64,000 nucleotides of DNA, taken from contig OX392545.1 in NCBI GenBank assembly GCA_947623455.1, positions 27,107,001 to 27,171,000 on the forward strand, written 5' to 3'. Shown here one piece after another: positions 12,201 through 25,079 of this stretch. Position 1 is the stretch's first letter. Each line of letters opens with the position of its first letter. The position numbers and the translations under genes were made by a program. The DNA is from Mimachlamys varia. Lineage: Eukaryota > Mollusca > Bivalvia > Pectinida > Pectinidae. The notes beneath the pieces are model-generated. The model was not told the origin of the DNA and ran no database searches. It saw nothing but the letters and a program-made list of their open reading frames with translations.

Positions 12201-13790
12201 GGGATTACAGACCAAGGGGAAATTATACATGAAAGTGAAAGTAGGATAGAGAAGGGTGTGTTCAAGGGAAATATTTACAAAGATATGTTGAACAGTTTCC
12301 ACGTCTCATTTATGTGGCGTTCTATATAATGCACATTTTAAAGAATTTCATATCTGTAGTATGATATATTCATTTTTGGTTTTGTAAATCAGGGATAATT
12401 CTGACTTTTAAAACCTATGGAAGAATTTGAAGGATTTTATGGGATCAGCAAAATGTCTATGAGATTTTTCTATATAAAGTAATACAATTTTGAATTTTCA
12501 AAGATATTTTCCGGAAACATTTGGGTACAAATCCCCAAATCTCGCCCAAATGTGATCCCTGGTATATAGGAGAAGGCGATGAAGGTGAATTTTAAATGGA
12601 AAGATTACCGTGGTGCGTGGAGGTTACTGCACACTTGCGCCTTTGCATGGAATAGTAAGAGCCACTGATTCCATGTGTGCATGTCCTGTGTATGCACAAA
12701 GCTGTATTGTAGAATTCTGATATACGTCATGAATAAAATATAACTCGACAGAACTTCTATTACGATCGATCCAGCCTGCACCACGCTTTCAGTATTTTTT
12801 ATCAACAAGTGTTTATAATCATGTGGAACCCAAGTGTTAAGACGTGCATGAAGCGTATGTTAGACCGTCTAGAAATGTCAATCGTTCAATACAGACATCG
12901 AAATTATATCCTTAAAATAGTCTGGGTTATAGAACATAAATACATGTAAATAAGTTAATGTTAGCTATATTCTAATAAGGAAACAATCCGGATGTAATGT
13001 GTTCGTTTTTTCTATTGTTTTTGCAAACAAAATATCGACAGTCCTGATTACAATTTAACCAATGGATGTACTGTCAACTTATCACGTGATCCAAATATTC
13101 AAGTGTTATTTTACAGCTTTTGTATTAGAAAATCAATTTTCAAAAAAATGAATAAATTATATTCAGCTTACTTTAAAAAAATCCATCAGTCTCTAAACGT
13201 ATTAGTTATTTTCTAATGATATAAAGGCTAGGATTTCTGCGATCATGAATACATTATGGCCACATTTGTAAATCAACAGTAACATAATCATATCTGAAAT
13301 CCACAGAAGTCATTTATGATACGGTTGGTGTAATGGCTCTCCAGACATCTATATATTTAATACACATATTTATGTCTTTATCCCTACCGCGTAGTTCATA
13401 TATAAGCCACACGATGTATTTCTATACCACTGAAGCCATTTATGGAAACTATAATTATTTTTCCCTTTGCGTTATCTAGACAGATTTGAGAGCCTTCTAG
13501 TATGTACATCCACAGGTGTTCGCTATCTAAGAAGATGACATGATGATGGGGAGATGACTAAATTGATGAAACATATTAAGGTATCAGCCGAGAAATAACC
13601 ATTAAAATGATGAAGATTCGCCAGTTTTCACGCCTCTCGGGTCCTTGACAATGGCGGGACGGTCCCGTGACTGGTGCAGATATATGTAATAAAGAATCGG
13701 GACATAAACTTATAAACACCTTCCAATAATCCATTTAGTTTTCTCCTAATAAAACCTATCGTGTACACACTGCCCCGGGACATCCTACTT
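6260..13790. other. Long gene-poor stretch
   Basis: AT-rich DNA without recognised genes or arrays. Several short frames exist (for example 8881-9282 minus, 133 codons; 11008-11364 minus, 118 codons; 8000-8182 minus). The last carries a good donor (GTGTTTG|GTAAGA near 8070) after a reasonable amino-acid stretch and could be an exon, but I recognise no family. Frames of this length are expected by chance in this amount of sequence. Confidence 0.4.
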
Positions 13791-13796
13791 CAGGGA

Positions 13797-14060
13797 GCGA
13801 GGGTCTAGAAACATGGAACCTATAGATACTTTATGATGGACAGAGCGAGCGAGAGAACACCATGAACACGATGGTCTGTAACTGGGACCTTGATACTGGA
13901 TAAAAGACAGAGCGAAAGAGAGCGCGCGAAGGTCCAGAAACATGGAACCTGTATAGTTGATGAAAGGCAGAGCGAAAGAGAGAGAGAGCGTAATGATTGA
14001 AAACTGGGAACTACTGCACATGTTATAATACTTTGTGGAGAGAGTGAGAGAGGCTGGGGA
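13797..14060. repeat. Degenerate repeats with GAGAGCGAAAGAG motifs
   Basis: The phrases 'gaaacatggaacct' and 'cagagcga(a/g)(a/c)gagag' recur two and three times between 13805 and 13990, separated by similar spacers, and end in purine-rich runs. It looks like an old imperfect minisatellite with a GA-rich core. The overlapping open frames are by-products of the low complexity. Confidence 0.5.
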
Positions 14061-14304
14061 CGCAAGGGTCTGGACAAAGTGAAAGCGTCTGTGTCGATAT
14101 CCCGTAGGTAATTTACAACAAAAGTTTACATGTCCCGGGGGTTAGGGAATATCGGAAAATGTTTATCCGATGTATAATGGAGGCAAGAAAACAACCCAAG
14201 ATGTATGGATTGTTTGGATGGGGAAAATTAGTTCTACAAGGAAAGTAGACTGGCGACACCAATGTTGGACGTCCAAAAATGGCGACGAGGTAGGAGGGGG
14301 TTTC

Positions 14305-14324
14305 GGGGGGGGGGGGGGGGGGGG
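14305..14324 (+). repeat. Homopolymer of 20 G
   Basis: Twenty consecutive guanines follow TTTC. Shorter runs occur at 14844-14854 (11 G) and 16720-16731 (12 G). These could form quadruplex-like structures and are likely to vary in length. Confidence 0.9.
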
Positions 14325-15774
14325 CAGGGTATATGTTATTACAGTCACCTACAATCACTGCTGTGATATATTTCCAACTCGTCGAACAATATACATACAT
14401 AAATATTAGACAGCCTTTTCAAATACAGATGCAGATACAGTGTTTTGCATGTAATAGGACTAGCTAAATAATTTTGGCTAGGATTTCCTTAATGTAGAAT
14501 GATAATTTTATAATTCAATAATGCTAATGCCAAAGTACCACACATCAGATTGCGCTAAGTCTCGTATTTCCCTGTCTCTCCTCTCTGTTACCTATAGTCT
14601 ACCTGAGTAACTTACCTGTGGGGTAATTATAGCTACATAAAGGTAAAGATGTGAATCGGTAATACAGGTAATACATTTACCTGTTTTACACCTGAGTTAG
14701 CCACGATGACAGCGACGAGGAACAACGAAGCGGAACTGTGTGAACGATAACTACAGTGTACTCCGAAAGACAGGAAAAAGAAGACTTGGATAGCAAGGGG
14801 ACTAACAAAAGCTTCTTGTGCATATTCTGCACTATTATTGGGTGGGGGGGGGGGAGGTGGCTCCGAACGGATGGAGGCAACACTATCCCTGTTAATGCAT
14901 TCTGCGCACACGGACACCCCAAACATTTACATTAAAATTAGCACGAAGGGCATTCTGATACAAGATCACTCAGTTTTGTGTACGATACGTATAAGTACAA
15001 GTGGGTTCCGAAAGTTTCTTGGCAAAGAGTGTACATGAAACCCGCCAAAGAAATTCGAAAATTGATGCATGTAAACCCTTGCGACAAATACTGCGAATCG
15101 AGACTTTCGGACAACAAAACAACGCCGCGTGATGGACGAGCTGACTTGGCCCTCTTATCTGACAAACTTTATCTGCCAAACTTACAAAGTCCGTTTTTTC
15201 TCTATTTTGCATCTAAAAAGAAATTTAATCCGCATCTCTAATATATACCTAACGACTACTATATAATTATATAGGTAAACGTGCTCGCTCGTATCGGGGT
15301 TATTATCATAATCACTACCCTTTTTTCTCAGTGACCTCGACCTTGGAGTCTCGTGACGGTGGCTACTCTTCATAAATCACAAACACCAGTACCATTTGTT
15401 TGTGAAAATATCAAATTCCAAATTATCGTAAGAGGTCAGCACTTTGGCGATATATTAGACAGGAGAAATGAACGAATGGGTGATCTGTGGCTCCGAGTAA
15501 AATTGTTCTTTTTGACAGAAATGAGTTTCCTAATTCGCAGTTTATAATACTCCCTAAATAAGTAATTATGTTATTGTATCACCGTTTAAATACTTAGCAA
15601 TATTGAAGAAACGCATATAGTGTACAAAATTCATAAAATGTGGAATTTGTTTTTAGAAGTCATATTTCAGATGAATATTGTTTTTAATGACAATTGCATG
15701 GTGTGCGATCTGTAAACGAAAACCTTTTGGAGTACATTTTTAAATTTGAATGTCGCTTTCAAACCATAATCAGG

Positions 15775-15916
15775 CACAGTTGCTTCTCGAGTTTCTGTCA
15801 GTAAATAATACATATATATGTGTGAAATGAGCCTCCCATTACAGTAATGTAATGGGCCGCGGCTCCATATATATAAACTTTTTGTTTTATATACTGACAG
15901 AAACTCAGCCACTGTG
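15775..15916. mobile_element. CACAGTTG-family MITE, copy 1
   Basis: A 142-bp element with terminal inverted repeats (CACAGTTGCTTCTCGAGTTT... / ...ACTCAGCCACTGTG) is flanked by an exact 7-bp duplication, AATCAGG, at 15768-15774 and 15917-15923. The interior carries the family's GGCTCC / GGAGCC-type inner inverted repeat around 'cccattaca'. It has no coding capacity. Confidence 0.8.
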
Positions 15917-16605
15917 AATCAGGCCTTCTCGCCTTAGTTCTAATGCCTTTTTATTAATATTCTCTTTATTTCCTCCAAAGATTGAAGATTCAAAAGTAGA
16001 ATAACACATCTTTACACTAGCCAATCAACATGGAAACAAATACATGGAGAATATATTAATATACATATTACACACGAGAATTATTACAATATAGTGAAAT
16101 ATTAATTATTCTGATGTGGTTCGTATTCTTTATGTCCGTGTATGAATGTATGTTAAATATTTCTATATCTGATAAATATATGTTTTCAGTATTCTTTTAT
16201 TGATAAAGGTATATAAGCACTATATCAACACTATATATATGTGTACAAAATAAAGCAAAAGGTATGACTCCAGGGATAAAACGTGGTATTTTGCCTAATA
16301 GATACAAAACCCCTTTGATATAAACTTCCCCTCACAAAGCCCATCAGCCAGACACTGATAATATGAATATTAAATTTTGAGAGGAAATATGACCCATCAC
16401 AGACCTATATAATAACGATCCTCGATAATGGAAGATGATTTCAACAAAGATATCAGCATGACGGCTTTGAAGTGTTCAGACAAATCCTCCATATTTGAAC
16501 CCTAGAAGATAAATATCTCCCATTTAGGTTCACCATTTGTGTAAATCTATTTATATATGTAAAACGTTACTGTGATATTTTATATATATTCCCAACCAGT
16601 GTGTA

Positions 16606-16829
16606 CCACAGGGCCAAGATAATTCATTACAGCTAGATTTTGACCTAAATTAAGGTGTTTTTAGGGGTTTTGATCATTTTTTTTATTCAAATGCCCCCTC
16701 AAAACTGTTATGACTACTCGGGGGGGGGGGGTGTATCGAAAACTGACCCAAACCTCCCAAAAGTGTAAAATTGCTCTAAACACCAACATTTAAAACGAAA
16801 ACAAGCTGTAAAATATCAGGTTCCTGTGG
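16606..16829. mobile_element. CCACAGG-ended inverted-repeat element, copy 1
   Basis: The ends are CCACAGGGCC... and ...GGTTCCTGTGG, with similarity continuing about 55 bp inward (a CTAAACACC / GGTGTTTTTAG pair near the inner edge). Flanks repeat GTGTA (or TGTA) on both sides, suggesting a 4-5-bp target duplication. A run of 12 G lies in the interior. Related sequences are at 27704-27846 and 55185-55317. Confidence 0.6.
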
Positions 16830-17512
16830 TGTATACGAGTATATACAGGTATTCTGTGAGATCGTCTATCGCTATGAAACACTATAACAAGCCAATATTA
16901 ATATCCAATTACATGCATAAGAATTCAAGTAATGACGCGTCTGCCACTAAAAGCCCTGGGGTGAAAGTATTTCGAGGTATGAGTAGAAAATTACAGCTCC
17001 GTATTATTCTTGCCAAGTTATGACTATAATTATGAAAATCGTTAGACCTTATCATTTGATTTTTATCACAAATGTGGAATCTGCTATATGAAATTCTTTG
17101 TCCCCGATAAAAAAAGTCTGGAGTGAAGCGCGGCCTATACGTACATGATAGTATACTACAGAGACACATATGGACTCGTAAAGAGGCCAGCTGGGCACAA
17201 TGATAACCTGAATGTAACCTTGGGGTTGATAAGTTTTTATAGTCCATAGGTGATCGCCCTGGTCGTAAGGCATGCGACAGCTTGAATGACCACAAGCGGT
17301 CAGTGGTCAGTTGATAACGATTTATTGCAGGAAATCAAGATATTTCCGATACAAATATACGCTTCTAAGGACTAGCTGAAATAACAAAGTAGATCGTATA
17401 TTTGCTTATTTTGCAGATTCTGAAAACAATTCATTTCTGGTTTCCGTGTAATTATATGCTAGATTTAAAAAAAAAAATACTTTTTCTTGAATACCGTATC
17501 CGTTGTGTCAGC

Positions 17513-17658
17513 CACAGTTGCTCGAGTGTCTGTCAGTAAATAATATATATATATGGAGCCGCCCATTACAGAATGTATATTCTATGATACTCTAAAATGA
17601 GCGGCTCCATATAAAAATATACATTTTTTATTCACTGACAGAAACTCAAGCAACTGTG
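17513..17658. mobile_element. CACAGTTG-family MITE, copy 2
   Basis: A 146-bp element beginning CACAGTTGCTCGAGTGTCTG and ending AACTCAAGCAACTGTG. The exact 7-bp duplication TGTCAGC lies at 17506-17512 and 17659-17665. Inner GGAGCCGC / GCGGCTCC repeats flank the centre. Confidence 0.85.
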
Positions 17659-18075
17659 TGTCAGCGTACTGGTATGCTTGACAACGACAAAGTTCTAGAA
17701 AGGGGGGTAGCGTTATTTGAACATTCTATATTCGATTTTGTTAACGTTTCGGTATTCTCTTATTAATTTTAACTCATTGACACCTGCAATTCCATAATGA
17801 ACTGTCCCAACCTTTTATTGGGAAGAGTTTAAAGGTTTGTTCAGTGGTGATTTCGTTAAGGAAATACACCACTGATACTACCGTCAACAAAGAGGTAAGT
17901 GTTTACCCCGCAATATGATCTAAATTAATAGCATATTAAAGTCTGATTAATCTACAAGGACGGTGGTAGTGCTGTATCGATTGTGTTGTTTATTCTTCCT
18001 CGACGAGGAAATTATTCCCCTATCTTATCGCCACAAACACATCAATGGACAGTGTTTATGGTACATCAGGCCGGG

Positions 18076-18112
18076 TATATATATAAGGAGAGCTTCACAG
18101 CGGCAGACCTAC
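18076..18112 (+). promoter_or_regulatory. Candidate TATA core promoter
   Basis: TATATATATAAGGAG (TATATAA at 18080-18086) is followed about 25-30 nt later by a GC-richer start region near 18108-18112. The next 170 nt contain no ATG until 18280, which opens the short frame described next. This is inference from layout only. Confidence 0.35.
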
Positions 18113-18279
18113 AGCCTCGAGTGCACTGTAAACATCGACATCAACAAAATATACGGAGGCTTTGACAACCCGCCACTGAACCAACAAAAATCCACAGGAC
18201 AGCTCCCGTGTACAGCTCCGTTTGTTTATTTTTTGATACGAGGTCAAGTGTTGATTCTAGGTCAAGGAATATTTAAGTT

Positions 18280-18387
18280 ATGATGGTGGTGACAAAAAAA
18301 TCTCTGTTAACCTTTTCAATTCTTTCACTCCCTTTTGTCCCTTTTCTTGTCTTTACTTCGTCTGTTGTGCAAATACATGTACCATAG
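18280..18387 (+). CDS. Possible 35-residue hydrophobic/signal-like peptide
   Basis: Paired ATGs (the second has A at -3 and G at +4) are the first ATGs downstream of the TATA box at 18080. The frame encodes 35 residues: a basic start (MMVVTKK), a long hydrophobic segment rich in Leu, Phe and Val (about residues 8-25), and a short polar tail, then TAG. This resembles a signal peptide or a single-pass micropeptide. A possible AATAAA is at 18898-18903. No homology is claimed. The frame is short and could be chance; a splice near the end (CAT|GTACCA) would be weak. Confidence 0.25.
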   Translation: MMVVTKKSLLTFSILSLPFVPFLVFTSSVVQIHVP

Positions 18388-18909
18388 TCGGTACTGAAGT
18401 GAACGCAACACAAACCAATTAATCAGCCATGAAAGAAACCAGCATGGGAGGTAATTAATTGAATAGAGGGAGATAACAATGATAATCGCATCCGATTTCC
18501 AGTATAGTCATATATACACTCTTGTTTGCTTTTACTACTCGTAATGAAAAAAATCTTCATAAATTTATAAATGAATCGTAGGACAACATTTCTTACCACT
18601 TTTAAAGATAGTGCAGTAACCCTGAATCAAACAGTACGAAAATCAAACCTACCAATGTAATATTTCAGTCTTAAGTGTTATGCATATTCAACATATTCAA
18701 TATAAGGTTACATAATTAACTGATCTGATTTTCACTAACATATGTATTATCCGAACGTGATGAGATTAGATAAACAGTAATTTTCTAGTTCAACAAGCTT
18801 TGCACTAAAACTGTCTAGAATCTCTAACAAACGAGACAAAAAAGACGTACATGAAATTGTTAAATTCAATTTAATTTCTTTGAATTCGTATTCAACCAAT
18901 AAATACGAA

Positions 18910-21900
18910 TATCAGGTCGGTATAATTGACAGACATGTTTTATAGCGATCCCAGGTGAGGACAGGACGGATCATGAATTCAGATCAAGATATCTCACTTC
19001 ACCAGACAAAGCGTCAACTTAGGTTTCCCACCGAGATTTAACACATTAGACTGACCAGTTCACGCCCCACTGGTCATTGCTGACCTGAGGGTCGAGTGGT
19101 CACTTCAGTCCATTTAAATAAATCCTAAAACTCGTCTTTTACTAACTTTATCGCCACAATTACGCACTTAATTGAAACCCGTCGACGTGTAGAATTGGAC
19201 TGGATGTGTCGCCAAGTCGTGATGGATGTCACACTAGACCGTACGGTCTATAGAGCCCTGACACTTTTACGACCGTACACGTGGAATAGTGCTATACAGA
19301 TCAGTAAAAACATTACGTCCAGTTACATAACTTATTTTCGGTATATTTTATTTGGAATTGAGCGTTTAAAGAAATCCACAATGAAAATACGAAGGAAACT
19401 TATTACTTCACACAATAATTGATCGCCTATGTTATCCTGTGTTACCTGACAGATTTACAGCTCCTGAAAATTTGTTAAATCTTTGATTGCGTTTTATTTA
19501 TTCCACGTTACAACTTAATTGGCGCTTTATGTAAACAAGTATACAGTGTGGTATACAGGTTTTAGCTTTGTTAAGCATAAGAAGGTACTTGAATAGTCCA
19601 CCATAACACTTATGATAGGGTTCAAATTTGAAAAGGGCCCCATATAGGATACCATTACGTATACATGGGTATCTAATTTTCCTTGTATAGTTTGTCAACA
19701 AAAACTTTCTTTTCAGTGCAGAAGATTGCTTGCAACCTTCAAATCGATTTAATATGATATATAATATTATAGGGACATAATCTAAACGACTCCGGTTATT
19801 TTAAGCCATGAACGAGTTGTAATTAGCAATTTCGGTTTGGCACGAGACAAGGTGCAGCCGTTGAACATCCTCCATTGACGGGCACTATAACCATTACGTA
19901 ATCGTAACTCCGTAATTCATTTCAGTTATAGTCCTCAGTTATATACATCCACCTACATCGTACGTAACACGTGTCCAAGTAGAACATGTTATTGACAGGT
20001 AATATGGCATAAGACAGGGACCCAATACTGCGTTTTCAATATCAAGCACCGGTGGTGGTTAATTTTATTCAATTAAATATTTAAATAGGAATATATTCTA
20101 AGAATTATCTCGACTAAATTTAGCACTAAGTGTCATAGTTCGTTCTTCGTATTTGAGTTTTAAACTTGTAAGCTTTGAAAAAGTTCTAAATTTGTATATG
20201 CAGTAAAATATGTACTTGTAGTTAAACTGACAGAAAGTCTTCAAAAATCTTTCAAATGCATGCTTTGTAACATAACAACTTTTGTCCATAAGAAACGGTC
20301 TTTCTAAAATTCCTTTGCTATTCATGTTCTAAGTTCATGAGCAAAGTCTATATATAGACAGAAAATCATTGCATAAGGGACAGTGTTACATCTGGATTAT
20401 AACCATCACACTATGTCTCGAATTGTAGCCATAAACTGTCTACACGGGTCCAATAATCTAGGCAATGGACGTCCGTTCCTAAGTGGTTTAATCTAATCAT
20501 GTACTTAAATACACTCTAAAGACCGTAAAACACATTCTTCGCTAAATCTGACGGCCAGTCGTGTGATGATTTCTCAGCAATTCGCCAAATGACAGTTAAA
20601 AGACGTCCACTTTCTTCGAAACATATTTGTAACAATAAAATACTACCTTTTTGCATGCACCTTTTACACGTGTAAAATCAATACGTCAAAATACACAAGG
20701 TTAAACCTCGTCAAAATAAGCACAGTTATAACACTAAGACAGGTGCATTGAAAAAAGTGTATGTTGCAAATTAGCTTCGTCTAGCTGAACGCAAAGGCAA
20801 TTTTAATTACTATTTAAAACTTACGATGAACGATAGCGAATATTGAATAATTATTACGAACGTTAGCTTTTATATGTATATGGAGATTCGTTTCAATTCA
20901 CAGTTCGAGAACGTTTTGTCGGCATCTTAAATTTCAATTTGAAGTTTCGGCGGGGTCTTAATAACATTATTTCTGTATTTGATGATTTAATGAGCCGTGT
21001 GCAGACATTTACAAGCTTTGACATATACTGCCTCGGGTCTGTCAGTAAAGGTGTCAAAATATCACTGCAACTTAATACTAGCGATACCTGTCACGACACC
21101 GTTCTAGTTTATTAAAATAAAAATGATAAAGTTAAATTTCATGCGTGTTGCATATCATTGCAGCAAATTAAAATACTACATTCGGTTGGAATAAAGTCAA
21201 CATAAAAATGTTAAGAAATGGCATGTGCCTAAAGAAAATTTTTCGGGGAAACCAGAATTATATAAAGCCAGTAAGCGGTACAGACATTTCTGTGGAAACC
21301 AACAGGGTTTTCACAAAATGACATGTTGTCTGTTATTTTGAAACTTGCCAGCTCAAAAAGAATTAGCTGAAAAGCCGGAATTGTCATGTATCTCATAAAG
21401 TGTCCGCGTTTACATCGCCTGGTTTAGCCGAGAAGAATAAACCGTGTTTATAGCCAATGTATCGGCCTTCTGTCGCGCGTAAATGAGGGTAAAGTTTATA
21501 GACATTTGATTGATGTGTCAATACTAACACGGGGGTTCGACAGGGCGCATTATTAGTCCTTATCCTTTTACTGTCCAGTAGTGAGCTGGGTTATTTAACA
21601 AGTGTTGAGGGACAGGCTAGCCACTTTACGTAACAATGAAATCAATTCTGTCCGCAGGTGTGTTTATTACCTGTTTCATTTCAATGGTCAAGTGGCTTGA
21701 CCACTACAACCATTCCTGTCTGTTGTAAGCTCGGGCATCACTATCAGTTACGTTATACACGAGTATGGTACGCATACATAGTTCGTGTAATTGGTACTCG
21801 GGTAAAACTACGTGAGACGAATATGCTTTTTTTTCAAAAATATATTCGTGTAAATTGTGATTATGCACTTTTGGAATGATTATTTAGGTGAAATTTGTTT

Positions 21901-24900
21901 TTTCGAATTATTGCAGAAAATTACTTCATGTCCCGTGTCACTTTCAAGAATATGTGCGAATTTTTGTTAATTTTTTTTCCTATAAATTCGGGCTAAAATT
22001 CCATGTCAGTCCAGACATTTACTAAAACTTATTAATTACGTTGCTACTCACTATACGGAGGGAAATCGAGTAAAAAGGCACACATTTGAGTATTCCTTTT
22101 TCTGATTGATTATTCACACATTATATGGAATTATCGGATATAAACATACTCCGAACAAATCTCCATATTTTTTCACGATGAACTATCCTTTTCAAATTTA
22201 TATCCATATTAAATGGGACTTCGAAAGCAGATCGTGAAGACAACGACACGTGGACCAATTGTAGTCCGTAAGTCGCGATGACGTGACATACAAGAAAGGG
22301 AGGTTACTCCTATCTAAATACAATAAGCCGGATAAGTCAAGCGCAACATTGGTAAACACCGTATATAATCGTTACTGTCTATACTAAGTATCAACTTCAA
22401 AGGGAGTTAACAACTAAACAGATTTAGTTGTATTAAGGCTCCTGAGAAAATGGATCGAATTTGACAGCATTTTAATCTCTTGGATTTAAAACTCTTATGC
22501 CAATTTAATCTCAATACTGATTCATTTAACTTTTTAATCTACCTAAAGTTTTTATAATTTGATTTACTTTTATAGTCTTTTTAAAGTTTGACTCATAGTT
22601 TCTTCGATTCACACGCGTCTTACCTCGCAGTAATAAACACTGGCGCACTTATAGTCTTAACGATCTCATACTGCTGGGCATTATTACGCTAGATTTCTAT
22701 TTCACAACAATTTCAATACTTTTTCAACTTTTATTTTGTACCCACTGTAGAAACCGAGGGTGACAATTCAATCAGATATGTCGAGTTACATGTATGTTAG
22801 TTCGCTATATAGAGGTTCGGTGTTATATTGGGTCCCTAATGTCGATGTACGAAGTTCCAACTCATCAGTATGCAAATTCATCGTCAACAATTTATCGATC
22901 CAATGTGTATCAGTTATTCCAAAGACTTACAATGCAACATGGCATACATGTATATCCAACATTATAAACGACCTGTGTACATATGCTGAAAGGACCTGGA
23001 TGTCGACGACTTATCCAGCTGTGGTATATATTAGTGTCACTTCCGGTGCCTCACGTGACAGAGCTCAGTGACATCTATATGTCTATGATGACGGAGATAT
23101 CACCTGCATGCTAACGAGTGTTTACTCCTTAGCCAATTGGCACACTAAAATGTCAGAACACTAACACATCCAAAACAAATCTTCGTTTGACGACGTTTTT
23201 GTTTCCATAACACTCTGTTCCTTGCTAACCTCTTAATACAACTTATTGTGATTCCTTTACACTATGAATAAATACATGTATCCACGGCAACGAATATGGC
23301 CTCTTTGATCCTTATTTACAATCCATTAACAAGAATTAATAATCTTCTTCTTCAGTCCAATTACAGCGGTTATAAAACATGAAACCAAAGGCGGTAAACA
23401 AATCCGGAACAGAATATGAAATATGAAACCATTGCCGTTACTATACATTGTACTATAAAGTTTCGACAGTTAATATCATTGAAGCCATAAAACTTCCCGA
23501 GTCAAATAAAATGCAAATCATATGCCGTATTTAAATCTTGTTTGTATAAAATTGAAACCGGATCCGTTGCTGTACTGTAAATGAGGCCATTTTATTTGTT
23601 GACCGCTGCAGTGTATTAGACAGGTGGGGGATGTTTGATCACCTGGTCGATGTAAATCTATAAAGCAGGGAAAGCCCTTCTGTGGCTACTTGTGACAGGT
23701 AAAGGGGCCACTGGTATATCCCAGTCCTTATCGCACAGGTAGGGATTTATGTAATCGATTTCTTTGGAGAAAACAGTCAAAGCCTAATATTGTGGAAGGA
23801 ACTTCACGAGAAATGTTTGATAACACGTTAATCAATAATGAGTTTATTGAATTTTTATGAATCCTAAAAACTTGCGAAAAGAAAATATCTGAACTGAACT
23901 TAATAAACACTATCAAATCTTATTAAAAGGAATATTTTTTCCTATCTACCATAACGTTCTCAAAAGTTTAAAATGGAATTGACTTTTTATAATGCCGCAC
24001 CCAGAATATTAATGACGTTTTTCAAACTTAAATTTTTCATTCTTACAGATGTTTTGTTTTTGACATTAAAAATAAGATAATATCACTTCTGGTTTACGTC
24101 AGATCATAGACATCGTTTTAAAAGCATATTTAGTTTACAAAGTTTCTTTAAAATTTCCCTTTCAAATTACGAGCTATGATTGTCTATACAGGAATTTAAA
24201 TTACAGACTCATATAATAAGCTGCTTCTGTTTGTTTCTCAGGTCGGGGCTGAGACACGTGAAGGTGGGTATTATTGAGATAATTTTGCGGTCGGTTGGTG
24301 ATTCAGACTCCCCGTGGTATATTCTCTATCTCACGTTACTTATATTTCAACATTCAAGGGGGTGAGATTTCTACCTTACCAACACAAAAATGACCGCCTT
24401 TCATCAAAATAATTCAAAAGTATTTCACGCCGTTCGTTTCACTGATTCACAATCAAACAGCAGGAAATTCAATACACATTTTTGTCGTGATAAGATAGTG
24501 GGGCATGTACGGGTAGCAAACATGTATGCACTGATTACAGGTACACAAAGGGAGATAATTGACAGGTATGTCTCACCGAAAATATTGCCTAATATTGGGG
24601 CAACGTAAAAGTGGTATTTAATCATTATATTGCAATTATATTGTCCATGAAATAATCATTAAGTCATCATTATACCAACAAAAGTATGTCTACCTTAAAG
24701 AATGTACAAGTTGCTTTGTACGTCTCTTGGATATTCAATAAAGGGATTTCAGGATGAAAAAGCTGTTTCGATAAATGATCATTATCAAAATATCTTTTGT
24801 TAATTTGAAAGTGAAAAGGAAATATTTAACGTGAAAATAGTTTGTTACTATGTAACGAAAGATTAATTTCTCAAAAATGAATTTAAATTGCTTCTTTTAT

Positions 24901-24960
24901 AGTAAGATGTCTTCAACAGGTTTTGTACGTCAAAATGAACAAAAAAGGGTGTTAGGTATC
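18910..24960. other. Gene-poor AT-rich stretch
   Basis: No convincing gene, array or bounded element. A 103-codon frame at 22760-23071 (four Cys, several Asn-x-Ser/Thr sites) has no promoter or splice support. A small perfect hairpin TGACCAGT / ACTGGTCA with a 9-nt loop is at 19051-19075. A 22-nt segment at about 24241-24262 sits between acceptor-like TTTGTTTCTCAG and donor-like GTGGGT but is too short to judge. Confidence 0.4.
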
Positions 24961-24973
24961 AAGCTGTAATTGT

Positions 24974-25050
24974 TTTTTACGTCATTTAAACATGTGTTTT
25001 ACGTCATTTAAAAACGTGTTTTATGTCATTTGGACATGTGTTCTACGTCA
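24974..25050 (+). repeat. Short tandem repeat of a (T)TACGTCA motif
   Basis: Four units of about 25-26 bp carry TTTTACGTCATTTAAACATG with small changes. TACGTCA is a half-consensus CRE/ATF site, so the array could bind bZIP factors. That role is inference only. Confidence 0.6.
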
Positions 25051-25079
25051 GTTTCTGAGATGTTGTGGACAGACAGTCA

